DNA of 64,000 nucleotides, taken from Lachnospiraceae bacterium (GTDB lineage Bacteria > Bacillota > Clostridia > Lachnospirales > Lachnospiraceae). The notes under the pieces are model-generated. The model was given only the letters and a program-made list of their open reading frames with translations. It was not told where the DNA came from and made no database searches. A program made the position numbers and the translations under genes. Shown piece by piece: positions 8,222-17,735 of this stretch; the stretch's first letter is position 1, and every line of letters starts with the position of its first letter. The stretch covers positions 1-64,000 of the forward strand of contig CABJAW010000011.1 of NCBI GenBank assembly GCA_902363665.1. The letters run 5' to 3'.

Positions 8222-10576
8222 ATGTCAATGACAACATTGATGATACTACAGTTTATAAAAATATTTGCTGCATATACAGGGATCACAGTGTTTCTTCCGG
8301 CGGTTATGTTCCGCAGGATTTTAAAAGGCAGAAGATTGTCAGAGAAGTTCCTGATGTGCTATACGTTTGGAAATTTTTATATTATTAATATTGTATTTAC
8401 CCTTCAGCTGATGCACATCTCCAATGTGTTTACGCTGTGTCTGGTGACTGCGTTGTTAAGCGTACTGATCGGGTGTCGTGTGAATCGTATTTCCCCGAAA
8501 GCATTGATTAAAAAAAATGGGGAAGTCTTCCGAAAACTGCTCCAGGGAACCATGGGAGTAAAAGAAGCAATCTTCAGAATCGGAAGAAAATTGACGGTGT
8601 CCGGTAGAAAAACAGGGGGAATTTTTTACAGAGAAGTAGTATGTGATGTACTGCAGTGGATTTTGACAGGAGCAGTGCTGCTCGCACTTTTCTGGGTGTA
8701 CGGAAGACAGCTGGTTCTTACTTACGGATACCGGGCATCCGATATACCGGTGCATCTGAACTGGATCAATCAGATGAGCCGCGGGAATCTTTTTGTAAGC
8801 GGTGTGTACCCATTTGGGTTTCATTGTATGATTTATTATCTGCATACGGTTTTCAGGATAGATACGTATATGATCCTGTGCCTGTTTTATCTTGTCCAGG
8901 TATTCTTTATTCATATGGTATTCCTTGCAATGCTGAAAATGTTGTGCAAATCGAAATATCTGCCGTATGCGGGAACTCTGATTTATATACTGGGAAGCTT
9001 CTGGGCAAGACAGACGTATTCCAGATTTTATTCGTCTCTTCCTCAGGAATTTGGAATGATTTTTGTGATTCCATCGGTGTATTTTCTGATCCGGTTTTTT
9101 CAGATCGAAAAAGAACAGCTGAAAACAAAAGAAACAAAAATTATTCTTGGCAATTTTGCACTGGCATTTTCATTAACACTGGCAATCCATTTTTATGGAA
9201 CGATGATAGCGGGACTTTGCTGCATCGGTATTGCGATAGGGTTTTGCACACATTTTCTGAACAAGGAATATTTCAGACGGATTATGCTTACCGGTATCAT
9301 CAGTGTGTTTCTGGCAGTATTACCGATGGCAATTGCATTTGCAGGAGGCACACCGATGCAGGGATCTCTTGGGTGGGGTCTTAGTGTAATCAGTGGTGGA
9401 AAAAAGACAGACACAGCAGACCAGGTTAAAACGGGAAATCTGTCGGTACAAAACAGAAGTCTGGAAGAAATTGCGGCGCAGCTTCAGGAAAACAGTGCAA
9501 ATCAGGATGGCGGCTCGGGAGAAGAAGTGGTACAAAATACAACAGAAGCACCAAAGCCGTCGATGACAGAAAAGATGAAATCTGTACTTGAAAAAATAGC
9601 ACGGATACCGGAAAAAATAAAAAATACCTGGAAGATGATGGCACAGCGTATCTGGGATTTTGTCATAAACACTCCGACGAAATGGCCTTCTTATGCAATA
9701 CTGGCCGGAATAGCATGCCTTATTGTTCTTGGAATCGTATTTTGTGTGATACGAAATGCCGGTTATGGTAAAATGCTGTTGTCAGTCGGCCTGTGTATGG
9801 GAATTCTTACCCTGCTGCTTTGCGCGGGAAATCTGGGACTGCCGGTGCTGATGGATCCGGCGAGGTGCAGTATTTATTACACATACCTGCTGGCAGCAGC
9901 CCTGACCGTATTGGCTGATGGAATAATTTCTCTGTTGTTTATGCAGGGAGTGTTAAAGATTTGTCTGGATCCAATCTCGTTTATGATAACAGTGGGGCTT
10001 GTTGTGGGGTGTATAAGCCAGGGATGGATGAAGGTATCCGATTTTTCATCTGGATATGTATCCAACGGCGCATTGACCTGTCTTGCTAATATTATCAAAG
10101 AGAACGAGGATAAAACGTGGACGATCGTGTCTGCGAATGACGAGACTCAGATGGGACTGGATCATGGATGGCATTATGAGACGATTACTTTTCTGAGAAA
10201 ACAGGAGAACCTGAAGAAGGATACCGAGATTATTATTCCGACCAAAAATGTTTATTTCTTTATAGAAAAAATCCCGCTGGATTATTCTGTGACGTATGCA
10301 GGAAGCGGTCAGTCCATTTCGAAAAAAGGTGCCAGCCAGTCGTTGCCGAATTCCGGAGGTATCAGCATGTACCAGGGAGAGGGAAGATGGATTCTGATGT
10401 CCAGAATGTATTACTGGGCACAGGCTTTTATGGCCAAATATCCCAATGATATGAAAGTTTATTATGAGTCGGAAGATTTTATCTGTTATGTGATGCCTCA
10501 GAATATGTACCATCAGTACAATTTTGCAATAGATTATGGATATAACCAGGTCCAGGCACAGGAGGATAAAAAGTAA
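8222..10576 (+). CDS. Large polytopic membrane protein of the exopolysaccharide operon
   Basis: I do not recognise a specific family. The 784-residue product has about 12 predicted membrane segments in two blocks (about 5-380 and 490-610). A hydrophilic, low-complexity insert separates them (about 385-480, rich in Q, N, E and K). A C-terminal extracytoplasmic-looking domain of about 170 residues ends the protein. After the first helices the loop YRASDIPVHLNWINQM resembles the first outer loop of GT-C glycosyltransferases, where an acidic residue is catalytic, so a GT-C transferase or polymerase role is possible. It lies between the pelE-like and DUF2194 genes, a place not occupied in the classic pel order. 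Confidence 0.6.
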   Translation: MSMTTLMILQFIKIFAAYTGITVFLPAVMFRRILKGRRLSEKFLMCYTFGNFYIINIVFTLQLMHISNVFTLCLVTALLSVLIGCRVNRISPKALIKKNGEVFRKLLQGTMGVKEAIFRIGRKLTVSGRKTGGIFYREVVCDVLQWILTGAVLLALFWVYGRQLVLTYGYRASDIPVHLNWINQMSRGNLFVSGVYPFGFHCMIYYLHTVFRIDTYMILCLFYLVQVFFIHMVFLAMLKMLCKSKYLPYAGTLIYILGSFWARQTYSRFYSSLPQEFGMIFVIPSVYFLIRFFQIEKEQLKTKETKIILGNFALAFSLTLAIHFYGTMIAGLCCIGIAIGFCTHFLNKEYFRRIMLTGIISVFLAVLPMAIAFAGGTPMQGSLGWGLSVISGGKKTDTADQVKTGNLSVQNRSLEEIAAQLQENSANQDGGSGEEVVQNTTEAPKPSMTEKMKSVLEKIARIPEKIKNTWKMMAQRIWDFVINTPTKWPSYAILAGIACLIVLGIVFCVIRNAGYGKMLLSVGLCMGILTLLLCAGNLGLPVLMDPARCSIYYTYLLAAALTVLADGIISLLFMQGVLKICLDPISFMITVGLVVGCISQGWMKVSDFSSGYVSNGALTCLANIIKENEDKTWTIVSANDETQMGLDHGWHYETITFLRKQENLKKDTEIIIPTKNVYFFIEKIPLDYSVTYAGSGQSISKKGASQSLPNSGGISMYQGEGRWILMSRMYYWAQAFMAKYPNDMKVYYESEDFICYVMPQNMYHQYNFAIDYGYNQVQAQEDKK

Positions 10577-10580
10577 AAGA

Positions 10581-12401
10581 ATGGTTTCAAAAAGAAATTT
10601 TTTCAGTATTGCGATCATGATGTTTGTGTTATTGTTTCTATTTCAGTTCTCTATGGTTCTCCGGGATCGCCAGAATGCCTATAATGTGAATTCGAATCTG
10701 ACGGCAAGGGAGGCAGATGGAGAGAATGCATGGGAGAAGCAGAAGATCGATCTGACTTCGAAAATACAAACGGATAGAAACTATGTCCTTTTTATAGGGA
10801 ATGCAGCGGGAGAGATGGCGCAGTCTGTGGACAGATGGTGTGATTATGCAAAATGGGATCTGGCTGTGTACGCTTCAATGGAGGAATTGCCGAAAAATCT
10901 GGAAAAACTGCCGGGTATGCTGATCTTGGAATCAGAGAAGCATGCACGGGGGAATAATCTGGAAACGCTGGAAAAGCTGGTTCGAAAAGGTGTAATTATT
11001 GTATTTGGCTGTCTGGAAGATCCTGAAAATATAGAAAATAATGAAGAATTACAGGATTTTCTTGGAATCTACAAGGTGGTAAACGAGAGCACAGAACTGA
11101 CAGGGGTAAAACTTTTTAAAGGGCTTCTGCTTGGCGGAGAGGTGGTATATGAAACACCAGAGGAGGAAAAAGAACGGCAGGATCTTGCACTGGAAGTGCC
11201 ATGGTATCAGGTGGGAAGCGGCACCAAAACATATATGGTAGGGCTTCTGGATCAGACAGGGCTGAATGTGAGCGTTAATAACGAAGATCTTCCAACCATT
11301 ATCTGGCGAAATGGAATTGCAGGCGGAAGCGTATTTGCGGTAGTGGGGGACTATATGAAGGACAGTACCGCGCTTGGCCTGCTGGATGGTATGGTAACGG
11401 AGGCATCCGAATATTATTTATACCCGGTAGTGAATGCACAGAATCTGTCCATGGTGAATTTTCCTGCATTTGCAGACGAGAACAGTGAAACAATGGCAGA
11501 GCTTTATGGCCAGCAGGTTACGGGAATTGGCAGAGATATTATGTGGCCATCCTTGGTTTCGATTGTGGAAAAGGGTAAAATGAAAATGACCTGTTTTATG
11601 CAGCCGCAGGCAGATTATGGGGATGGAGCGGTACCGGACAACAAAGATCTGGTCTTTTACCTGAAACAGATGAAAGAGCAGAATGCAGAGGCAGGGCTCT
11701 CTCTGCAGTATAAAAACGCAGAATCACTGAATAATAAGCTGGCTCAGGATGCAGAATTTTTCCGGAAATCCGGCAGCAGCTACCGATACGGAGCGGCGTT
11801 TGTGGAAGAACAGAATTTGAATACCGTACAGGAAGAGCTGAATACAGAAATGTTGAAGGATGTAAGTACACTGGTATGTGAATATACCGAAGCGGAACCG
11901 GTTGTGTCTTATTATACAGATGAGGTGACACTGCAGACTGTGACAAGTGACGGAATGAACTATCACTACAGTGACGATATCCGAATGCGGAGCATTCAGA
12001 GTGCCTTAGGCTATACGAATGTCATGCTGAACATGCAGGATATTTTCTGGCCGGAGCGTGATACTGACAGATGGCAGATCATGCAGAAACACTTTTCCAG
12101 CAATCTGCTCACTTACTGGAAAAATTTTACAGTCTTTGACAGTACGACGCTTTCAGAAAGTAATGTAAGAACGAGAACATTCCTCAATCTGGATTTTTCC
12201 CAGAGCCGGAGCGAGGATGAGATCACTCTGCAGACCTCGCGTGCGGGGAGCTGGTTTGTTCTCAGAACGCATGGCGAAGAGATCGCAGACATAGAAGGCG
12301 GTACACAGACGAAGATTGAAGAAGGGGCATACCTGATCTGTGCAGAGGATACGACAGTGAAAATTCAGGTGAAGACGGCAGGGCTTCATTACAGCAAATA
12401 A
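10581..12401 (+). CDS. DUF2194-type membrane-anchored protein (PelA-position protein)
   Basis: The 606-residue product has one N-terminal membrane anchor (NFFSIAIMMFVLLFLFQFSM) and a large outside part. Residues about 60-300 resemble a Rossmann-like DUF2194 region (YVLFIGNAAGEMAQSVDRWCDYAKWDLAVYASME). The middle part, with MTCFMQPQADYGDG and MLNMQDIFWPERD, resembles a degenerate polysaccharide deacetylase-like barrel. In pel operons PelA carries deacetylase and hydrolase domains, and this gene lies where pelA would be expected, so polymer modification outside the membrane is likely. Catalytic residues cannot be assigned with certainty. The ATG at 10581 directly follows the previous stop. Confidence 0.6.
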   Translation: MVSKRNFFSIAIMMFVLLFLFQFSMVLRDRQNAYNVNSNLTAREADGENAWEKQKIDLTSKIQTDRNYVLFIGNAAGEMAQSVDRWCDYAKWDLAVYASMEELPKNLEKLPGMLILESEKHARGNNLETLEKLVRKGVIIVFGCLEDPENIENNEELQDFLGIYKVVNESTELTGVKLFKGLLLGGEVVYETPEEEKERQDLALEVPWYQVGSGTKTYMVGLLDQTGLNVSVNNEDLPTIIWRNGIAGGSVFAVVGDYMKDSTALGLLDGMVTEASEYYLYPVVNAQNLSMVNFPAFADENSETMAELYGQQVTGIGRDIMWPSLVSIVEKGKMKMTCFMQPQADYGDGAVPDNKDLVFYLKQMKEQNAEAGLSLQYKNAESLNNKLAQDAEFFRKSGSSYRYGAAFVEEQNLNTVQEELNTEMLKDVSTLVCEYTEAEPVVSYYTDEVTLQTVTSDGMNYHYSDDIRMRSIQSALGYTNVMLNMQDIFWPERDTDRWQIMQKHFSSNLLTYWKNFTVFDSTTLSESNVRTRTFLNLDFSQSRSEDEITLQTSRAGSWFVLRTHGEEIADIEGGTQTKIEEGAYLICAEDTTVKIQVKTAGLHYSK

Positions 12402-12413
12402 GAGAGGTAGAGC

Positions 12414-13871
12414 ATGAAGGTTTGTATTGTGGCAGAGGGCTGTTATCCCTATGTGGTCGGAGGCGTTTCCGGATGGATCAACAGCATGATCAAATCCTTT
12501 CCTAATGTAGAATTTATCCTGCTTGCCATCGTGGCAAACAGGTCTCTGCGGGGAAAGTTTGTGTATGAACTGCCGGAGAATCTGACTCAGGTTTATGAAG
12601 TCTATCTGGATGACTGTGAATGGGAAGGCGGAGGAAAAAAGTCAGGGAAAAAAGTGCATCTTTCGCATAAAGAACGGGATGAACTGCTGAATATGGTGCT
12701 GAACCGCGAAACGAACTGGGGAGTAATCTTTGACCTGTTCCATAAAAAGAATCTTTCCGTGGACGAGCTTCTGATGGGACCGGATTTTTTTGAAATTGCA
12801 AGAGAGTGTTATAACCGGAATTACCCGAATATTAATTTTTCCGATTTTCTGTGGACGCTTCGCTCGATTTATCTGCCGATGTTCTGGACGCTGCGGATGG
12901 ATGTGCCAAAAGCAGATCTGTATCACTGTGTGGCAACCGGATATGCCGGAATTCTGGGAAGTATGGCAAAGCATTTTCATGGAAGCTCGCTGCTGATCTC
13001 TGAGCATGGCATTTATACGAGAGAGCGTGAGGAGGAACTGATCAAAGCAGACTGGGTAAAGGGAATTTATAAGAACATCTGGATCGAGCAGTTCAGGAAG
13101 ATGTCGTTGCTTGCGTACAATACAGCGGATGTGGTGACCTGCCTGTTTGATCATGCAAAGGAACTTCAGATTGAACTGGGATGCCCGGAGGAAAAGATCC
13201 GTGTGACACCAAACGGCATTTCGACCGAATCGCTTGCGAATCTTCCGGGAAAGAGTGAGGAAGAAAAACAGTATATCAATGCCGGAGCCGTCCTGCGTGT
13301 GACTCCGATCAAGGATGTCAAAACCATGATACAGGCGTTTGATTTCGCCAAGAAGCAGGTGAAAAATCTGAAGCTCTGGATTATGGGACCGACCGATGAG
13401 GATGAAAAATACGCAAAAGAATGCTTTGACCTGGTGGAAACCCTGGGCGTAAAGGATGTGGTATTTACAGGGAGAGTCAATATCAAAGATTATCTGGGAA
13501 AGATGGATTTTACGCTGCTTACGAGCATCAGTGAAGGTCAGCCGCTGACGATCCTGGAGAGCTATGCGGCACACAAACCGGTCATTGCGACCGATGTAGG
13601 AAACTGCCAGGAGCTGATCTACGGAAGCAAGGATGATTTTGGTGAGGCCGGAATTCTGACCCACATCATGAATATCGAAGAAATTGCAAATGCGATGGTG
13701 AGAATGGCAGTCTATGAAAATGACAGAGAACACATGGGCGAAGCGGGATACCGGAGAGTCAATGCGTTTTACCGGATTGAGCAGATGAAGGCGGTATATC
13801 AGGAAATCTATCAGGGGTTTGCGGAGAAGCATAAGATTCCATGGACAGAGGAACCGTTTCGGCTCTGCTGA
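12414..13871 (+). CDS. pelF: PelF, GT4 glycosyltransferase of Pel-type polysaccharide synthesis
   Basis: PelF is the cytoplasmic UDP-sugar glycosyltransferase that polymerises Pel. The 485-residue product opens with MKVCIVAEGCYPYVVGGVSGW, the PelF/DUF3492 signature, and contains SEHGIYTREREEE, RVTPNGI and the GT4 EX7E motif in EGQPLTILE, followed by AHKPVIATDVGNCQELI. Length and motif order agree with PelF. It is followed by pelG, the usual F-G order. This is one of the two firmest anchors for calling the operon Pel-like. Confidence 0.9.
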   Translation: MKVCIVAEGCYPYVVGGVSGWINSMIKSFPNVEFILLAIVANRSLRGKFVYELPENLTQVYEVYLDDCEWEGGGKKSGKKVHLSHKERDELLNMVLNRETNWGVIFDLFHKKNLSVDELLMGPDFFEIARECYNRNYPNINFSDFLWTLRSIYLPMFWTLRMDVPKADLYHCVATGYAGILGSMAKHFHGSSLLISEHGIYTREREEELIKADWVKGIYKNIWIEQFRKMSLLAYNTADVVTCLFDHAKELQIELGCPEEKIRVTPNGISTESLANLPGKSEEEKQYINAGAVLRVTPIKDVKTMIQAFDFAKKQVKNLKLWIMGPTDEDEKYAKECFDLVETLGVKDVVFTGRVNIKDYLGKMDFTLLTSISEGQPLTILESYAAHKPVIATDVGNCQELIYGSKDDFGEAGILTHIMNIEEIANAMVRMAVYENDREHMGEAGYRRVNAFYRIEQMKAVYQEIYQGFAEKHKIPWTEEPFRLC

Positions 13872-13907
13872 CAGATAAGATGGGAAATGCTGGATGGAGG
13901 AAAAAAG

Positions 13908-15353
13908 ATGGCTGGAATAGGTGTAAAACTTACCAATATTTATAAGAAAAATACGCTGACGACAGATATCATAGGAATGGGATACAGCATGGCGGTGACC
14001 ATTGCCCCGATGCTCGTCGTGATCGGTGCACTCGTTATCATGGAATACTGTCTGGATTTTTCTTCGGTGGATTATCTTACCAGAGAACTGTTTTCCTGTA
14101 CCGTACTGTACATTTTCATTTTTTCACTGCTGACGGCTTCCCCGTTCAACTCAGTACTGTCCAAATACATGTCGGATATCATTTATGAGGAGCGATATGA
14201 GGATATCCTGCCGTGCTATTATGTGGGGATGATCCTGAATATTCTGCTGAGCGCACTGGTCGGGATCCCCTTTTGTGCCCACGAATACCTGGTTGGAAGA
14301 GTAGATATTTTGTATGTTTTTACCGGGTACAGTGGCTATATGGCACTGGTGCTGGTGTTTTATTCGATGCTGTATCTTTCCATCTGCAAAGATTATAAAA
14401 AGATTTCGTTTTTCTTTGCAGTTGGAATGACGGTGACGGTCCTGCTGTCCTTTCTTCTGGTAAAGCGGCTTCACTGGAGCATCACCTATGGCATGCTGTT
14501 TTCCCTGACGGTCGGATTCTGGCTGATCGCCTGTCTGGAAATGGGGCTGGTAAGAAGTTACTTTAAGGAAAACAGCGGCAGGTATCGGCCGGTCCTGGCA
14601 TATTTTAAGGAATACTGGCCGCTTGTGCTCACGAATTTTTTGTATACATTAGGATTATATATACACAATTTCGTTTTCTGGACAACGGATCTTCACATGA
14701 TCGTCGTAAAATCCTTTGTATGTGTCACCACTTATGATATGGCAACGTGTCTTGCGATGTTTACAAATATTTCTGCAAGTGTTATCTTTATCAGCAGGGT
14801 AGAGATGTATTTCCATGACAGATACAAGGCATATTCGGAGGCAGTCATCGGAGGCAGAGGTTCGGATATTGCAATCACGAAAAAGAGGATGTTCCGTACG
14901 CTTTCTGAAGAGCTGATGAGTCTTGTGAGAGTGCAGTTTATTATCACGCTTGTGATTTTTCTGTTTTGCATGATCTTACTTCCGCAGATCGGATTCGGGG
15001 GAATGACCATGAGAATCTATCCCTGCCTGGCAGCAGGTTACTTCATTTTGTTCCTGATGTATGCGGAGATCATCTTTTTGTATTACTTCAATGATATGAA
15101 GGGGTGCGTGCTGACTGCCCTGGTATTCTGCCTGGTGACGATGGCCGGATCGCTGATTGCCTCAGAGGGATCGGAAATCTGGTATGGAGCCGGTGTGGTG
15201 GCAGGAAGCTTTGCCGGATGGACCATGGCATACAGCCGGCTTCGCTGGATGGAAAAACATCTGGATATTCATATATTCTGTAATGGGCATTTATTGAAAA
15301 AGAAAAAAGGAGACTGTCCGTCTCCGAAAGTATTCGACCGATACGAAAGATAA
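13908..15353 (+). CDS. pelG: PelG, MOP-superfamily polysaccharide exporter
   Basis: PelG is the 12-helix membrane protein thought to carry the Pel polymer across the cytoplasmic membrane with PelD, PelE and PelF. The 481-residue product begins MAGIGVKLTNIYKKNTLTTD, a conserved PelG start, has about 12 hydrophobic segments, and ends in a basic tail. I chose the ATG at 13908 (TGGAGGAAAAAAG upstream) over the ATG 21 bases earlier. It directly follows pelF. Confidence 0.88.
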   Translation: MAGIGVKLTNIYKKNTLTTDIIGMGYSMAVTIAPMLVVIGALVIMEYCLDFSSVDYLTRELFSCTVLYIFIFSLLTASPFNSVLSKYMSDIIYEERYEDILPCYYVGMILNILLSALVGIPFCAHEYLVGRVDILYVFTGYSGYMALVLVFYSMLYLSICKDYKKISFFFAVGMTVTVLLSFLLVKRLHWSITYGMLFSLTVGFWLIACLEMGLVRSYFKENSGRYRPVLAYFKEYWPLVLTNFLYTLGLYIHNFVFWTTDLHMIVVKSFVCVTTYDMATCLAMFTNISASVIFISRVEMYFHDRYKAYSEAVIGGRGSDIAITKKRMFRTLSEELMSLVRVQFIITLVIFLFCMILLPQIGFGGMTMRIYPCLAAGYFILFLMYAEIIFLYYFNDMKGCVLTALVFCLVTMAGSLIASEGSEIWYGAGVVAGSFAGWTMAYSRLRWMEKHLDIHIFCNGHLLKKKKGDCPSPKVFDRYER

Positions 15354-15371
15354 GGAAGGACAGAAGATATC

Positions 15372-15737
15372 ATGGGAGACATATTAAGGGTATTTGTAAT
15401 TGTTGCAGGGGTATACATGTTTCTGAAAGCGATTTTGTCTCTGGCAAAGAGGAAGATGACGGAGCCGTTTTGTCTGGCATGGGCGTTCCTGGCTGCGCTG
15501 ATGGTGCTGGCCGGAATCCTGTTAAATCCGGTTCAGCTGGATAATTTCATCAGCTTCAGAGGTCTGATTCTGGTGATTCTTGTTATCTCCGGCCTGCTCT
15601 GGGACCTGTGGTTTATCAGCTCGCAGGTATCCATTTTGAAGCGAAGAAATCAGGAGCTTGCCATGCAGATTTCTTTGCTGAACCAGGACTGCGAGAAGAT
15701 ACTGAAGGAACTGGAAGAACTGAGGAAAGAGCAATGA
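15372..15737 (+). CDS. DUF2304-like small membrane protein with C-terminal coiled coil
   Basis: The 121-residue product has three hydrophobic segments (about 4-20, 30-50 and 62-82) and then a coiled coil of about 38 residues (KRRNQELAMQISLLNQDCEKILKE). This topology is typical of DUF2304 proteins, which accompany glycosyltransferases in polysaccharide clusters; the biochemical role is not known. Its TGA overlaps the ATG of the next gene (ATGA), so the two are translationally coupled. Confidence 0.6.
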   Translation: MGDILRVFVIVAGVYMFLKAILSLAKRKMTEPFCLAWAFLAALMVLAGILLNPVQLDNFISFRGLILVILVISGLLWDLWFISSQVSILKRRNQELAMQISLLNQDCEKILKELEELRKEQ

Positions 15738-16996
15738 AAAAGGTACTGTTTGTCATCAATACACTGGGTGGTGCAGGCGCGGAGCGGGCATTGCTGGAAC
15801 TTTTAAAACGGTTTTCGCCGCAGCAGTATGAAATTGATTTGTATGTACTTCTGGATCAGGGAGAGCTGATCCATGAGGTGCCGGAATATGTGAATCTGGT
15901 GAACGGGGAGTATTTTGCAGAATCGGTTCTGTCTGCGGAGGGCAAAAAAAAGCTTGGAAAAACGGTCTGGCATCGTCTCTGGCTGCATATGGCACTTGCA
16001 AAGAATTTCATTTATCTGCTCAGGAATCTGGGCGCCATGATGAAAAAGAAACAGATACATACGGACAAGCTGCTGTGGAGGATCATGTCTGACAGTGGGA
16101 TGGTCCTGAAAAAGCACTACGATATGGCGATTGCCTATCTGGAAGGCGGAGCGACTTATTTTGTGCACGACCATGTCGATGCGGATCAGAAATTCACGTT
16201 CCTGCACGTGGATTACAGCTATGCGGGCTACACAAGAGCACTGGATCAGGCTTGTTATCCGGATTTTGACCGTATCTTTACGGTATCTGATGAGGTGAAA
16301 GAGAGTTTTTTGCAGGTCTACCCGGAATGTGCGGGGAAAACGGCAGTATTTCACAATCTGCTGGACAGAGAAGAAATAAAGAGAAAGGCAGAACTGCCGG
16401 GCGGCTTTTCGGATGGATATGAAGGAAAGAGGATCCTGACGGTAGGCAGGCTGACTGCACAGAAGGCATATGAGACGGCGATAGATGCCATGAAGCTCCT
16501 GAAAGATGAGGGGGAACAGGTGCGATGGTACGTGCTGGGGGAAGGGGAACTTCACAGAAAACTCCGGCAAAGAATAGAGGAGCTGGGACTTCAGGAGGAT
16601 TTCCTGCTGCTCGGGGCAGAGGAAAATCCGTACCCGTATTACCGGCAGTGTGATCTGTATGTGCATGCCACAAGGTTTGAGGGGAAGAGCATTGCGGTAC
16701 AGGAGGCTCAGATTCTCGGCTGTACCGTTTTGGTATCGGACTGCAGCGGCAACCGGGAGCAGGTAAGAGACGGCATAGATGGGGCACTGTGCCAGCTGGA
16801 TGCAGGGGATATCAGTGAAAAGATAAAGGAGCTTTTGCATAACAAAGAGCTCTGTGAGAAATATGGAAGAAATGCAACGAAAAAAATGGATCAGGAAGAA
16901 GAAAAAGGTTTGGAACTTTTCGAAATAAATGAGGGAAAGAGTGAGACGGATGAAAAAGCAGAAAGAAATTTTGATCATTATTCCTGCGTACAATGA
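15734..16996 (+). CDS. GT4-family glycosyltransferase
   Basis: The 420-residue product is a retaining GT-B transferase. It starts MKKVLFVINTLGGAGAERALLEL, the donor/acceptor loop typical of GT4. It then has ILTVGRLTAQKAYETAIDAM, FLLLGAEENPYPYYRQCDLYVHATRFEGKSIAVQEA with the EX7E motif, and TVLVSDCSGNREQV. The start is fixed by the ATGA overlap with the previous gene. Its last 47 bp overlap the following GT2 gene. The sugar substrate cannot be told from sequence. It probably adds side groups or makes the lipid-linked start of the polymer. Confidence 0.85.
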   Translation: MKKVLFVINTLGGAGAERALLELLKRFSPQQYEIDLYVLLDQGELIHEVPEYVNLVNGEYFAESVLSAEGKKKLGKTVWHRLWLHMALAKNFIYLLRNLGAMMKKKQIHTDKLLWRIMSDSGMVLKKHYDMAIAYLEGGATYFVHDHVDADQKFTFLHVDYSYAGYTRALDQACYPDFDRIFTVSDEVKESFLQVYPECAGKTAVFHNLLDREEIKRKAELPGGFSDGYEGKRILTVGRLTAQKAYETAIDAMKLLKDEGEQVRWYVLGEGELHRKLRQRIEELGLQEDFLLLGAEENPYPYYRQCDLYVHATRFEGKSIAVQEAQILGCTVLVSDCSGNREQVRDGIDGALCQLDAGDISEKIKELLHNKELCEKYGRNATKKMDQEEEKGLELFEINEGKSETDEKAERNFDHYSCVQ

Positions 16997-17735
16997 AGAA
17001 AAAACGATCGTGCCATTACTGGAACAGCTGGAACAGCCGGAGATCGCACAGATGGCAGACGTCCTGATTATGAATGATGCGTCCCTGGATGCAACGAATT
17101 ATATCGCGAAGAAGCGGCATCATGAGGTAGTGACCCATGTATTTAATCTTGGTTATGGAAGCGGGCTGCAGCTTGGATATAAATATGCGGTTCGGAAAGG
17201 TTACCAGTATGTGATTCAGATGGATGCGGACGGGCAGCATGATGTCTGCAATATTCCGAAGATTTATGAGGCGCTGAAAACAAAGGACAGCGACGGAAAT
17301 TATCCGGATATCGTACTTGGCTCCAGATTTCTGGAGGGAAGCAGCAGCTTTCCTGTATCTGCGGCAAAAAAGATCGCATTCACATGGTTCCGCACCATCA
17401 TCCGCCTGGGAACGGGAGCACATATCACGGACCCGACCACAGGACTGCAGGGGTTGAACTGGAGAACTTTTCTGTTTTATTCCATGTATAATCATTATGA
17501 TGATAAATATCCGGATGCAAATATGATCATGCAGATGCTGCTTCTCGGATTTCGGGTGGAGGAGATCCCGGCAGTGATGCATGCAAGGACAAACGGTGTG
17601 AGTATGCATTCCGGGCTGAAGCCGATCCTGTATATGTTTCGGATGACATTCTCGATTATTGCGGTGTGGATCAGGGAAAGAATACTGAAACTAGATGTGG
17701 AAAGCGTAAATGAGCTGGATAAATATGAAAATTAA
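16950..17735 (+). CDS. GT2-family glycosyltransferase (polyprenyl-phosphate sugar synthase type)
   Basis: The 261-residue product has the GT-A fold motifs IIPAYNEEKTI, MNDASLDAT, QMDADGQHD (DXD metal site) and GSRFLEG, with one hydrophobic stretch near the C-terminus. This form resembles dolichol-phosphate mannose synthases that load a sugar onto a polyprenyl phosphate for GT-C enzymes. That would fit the large polytopic protein at 8222. It overlaps the gene before (47 bp) and after (26 bp), so it is tightly coupled within the operon. Confidence 0.83.
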   Translation: MKKQKEILIIIPAYNEEKTIVPLLEQLEQPEIAQMADVLIMNDASLDATNYIAKKRHHEVVTHVFNLGYGSGLQLGYKYAVRKGYQYVIQMDADGQHDVCNIPKIYEALKTKDSDGNYPDIVLGSRFLEGSSSFPVSAAKKIAFTWFRTIIRLGTGAHITDPTTGLQGLNWRTFLFYSMYNHYDDKYPDANMIMQMLLLGFRVEEIPAVMHARTNGVSMHSGLKPILYMFRMTFSIIAVWIRERILKLDVESVNELDKYEN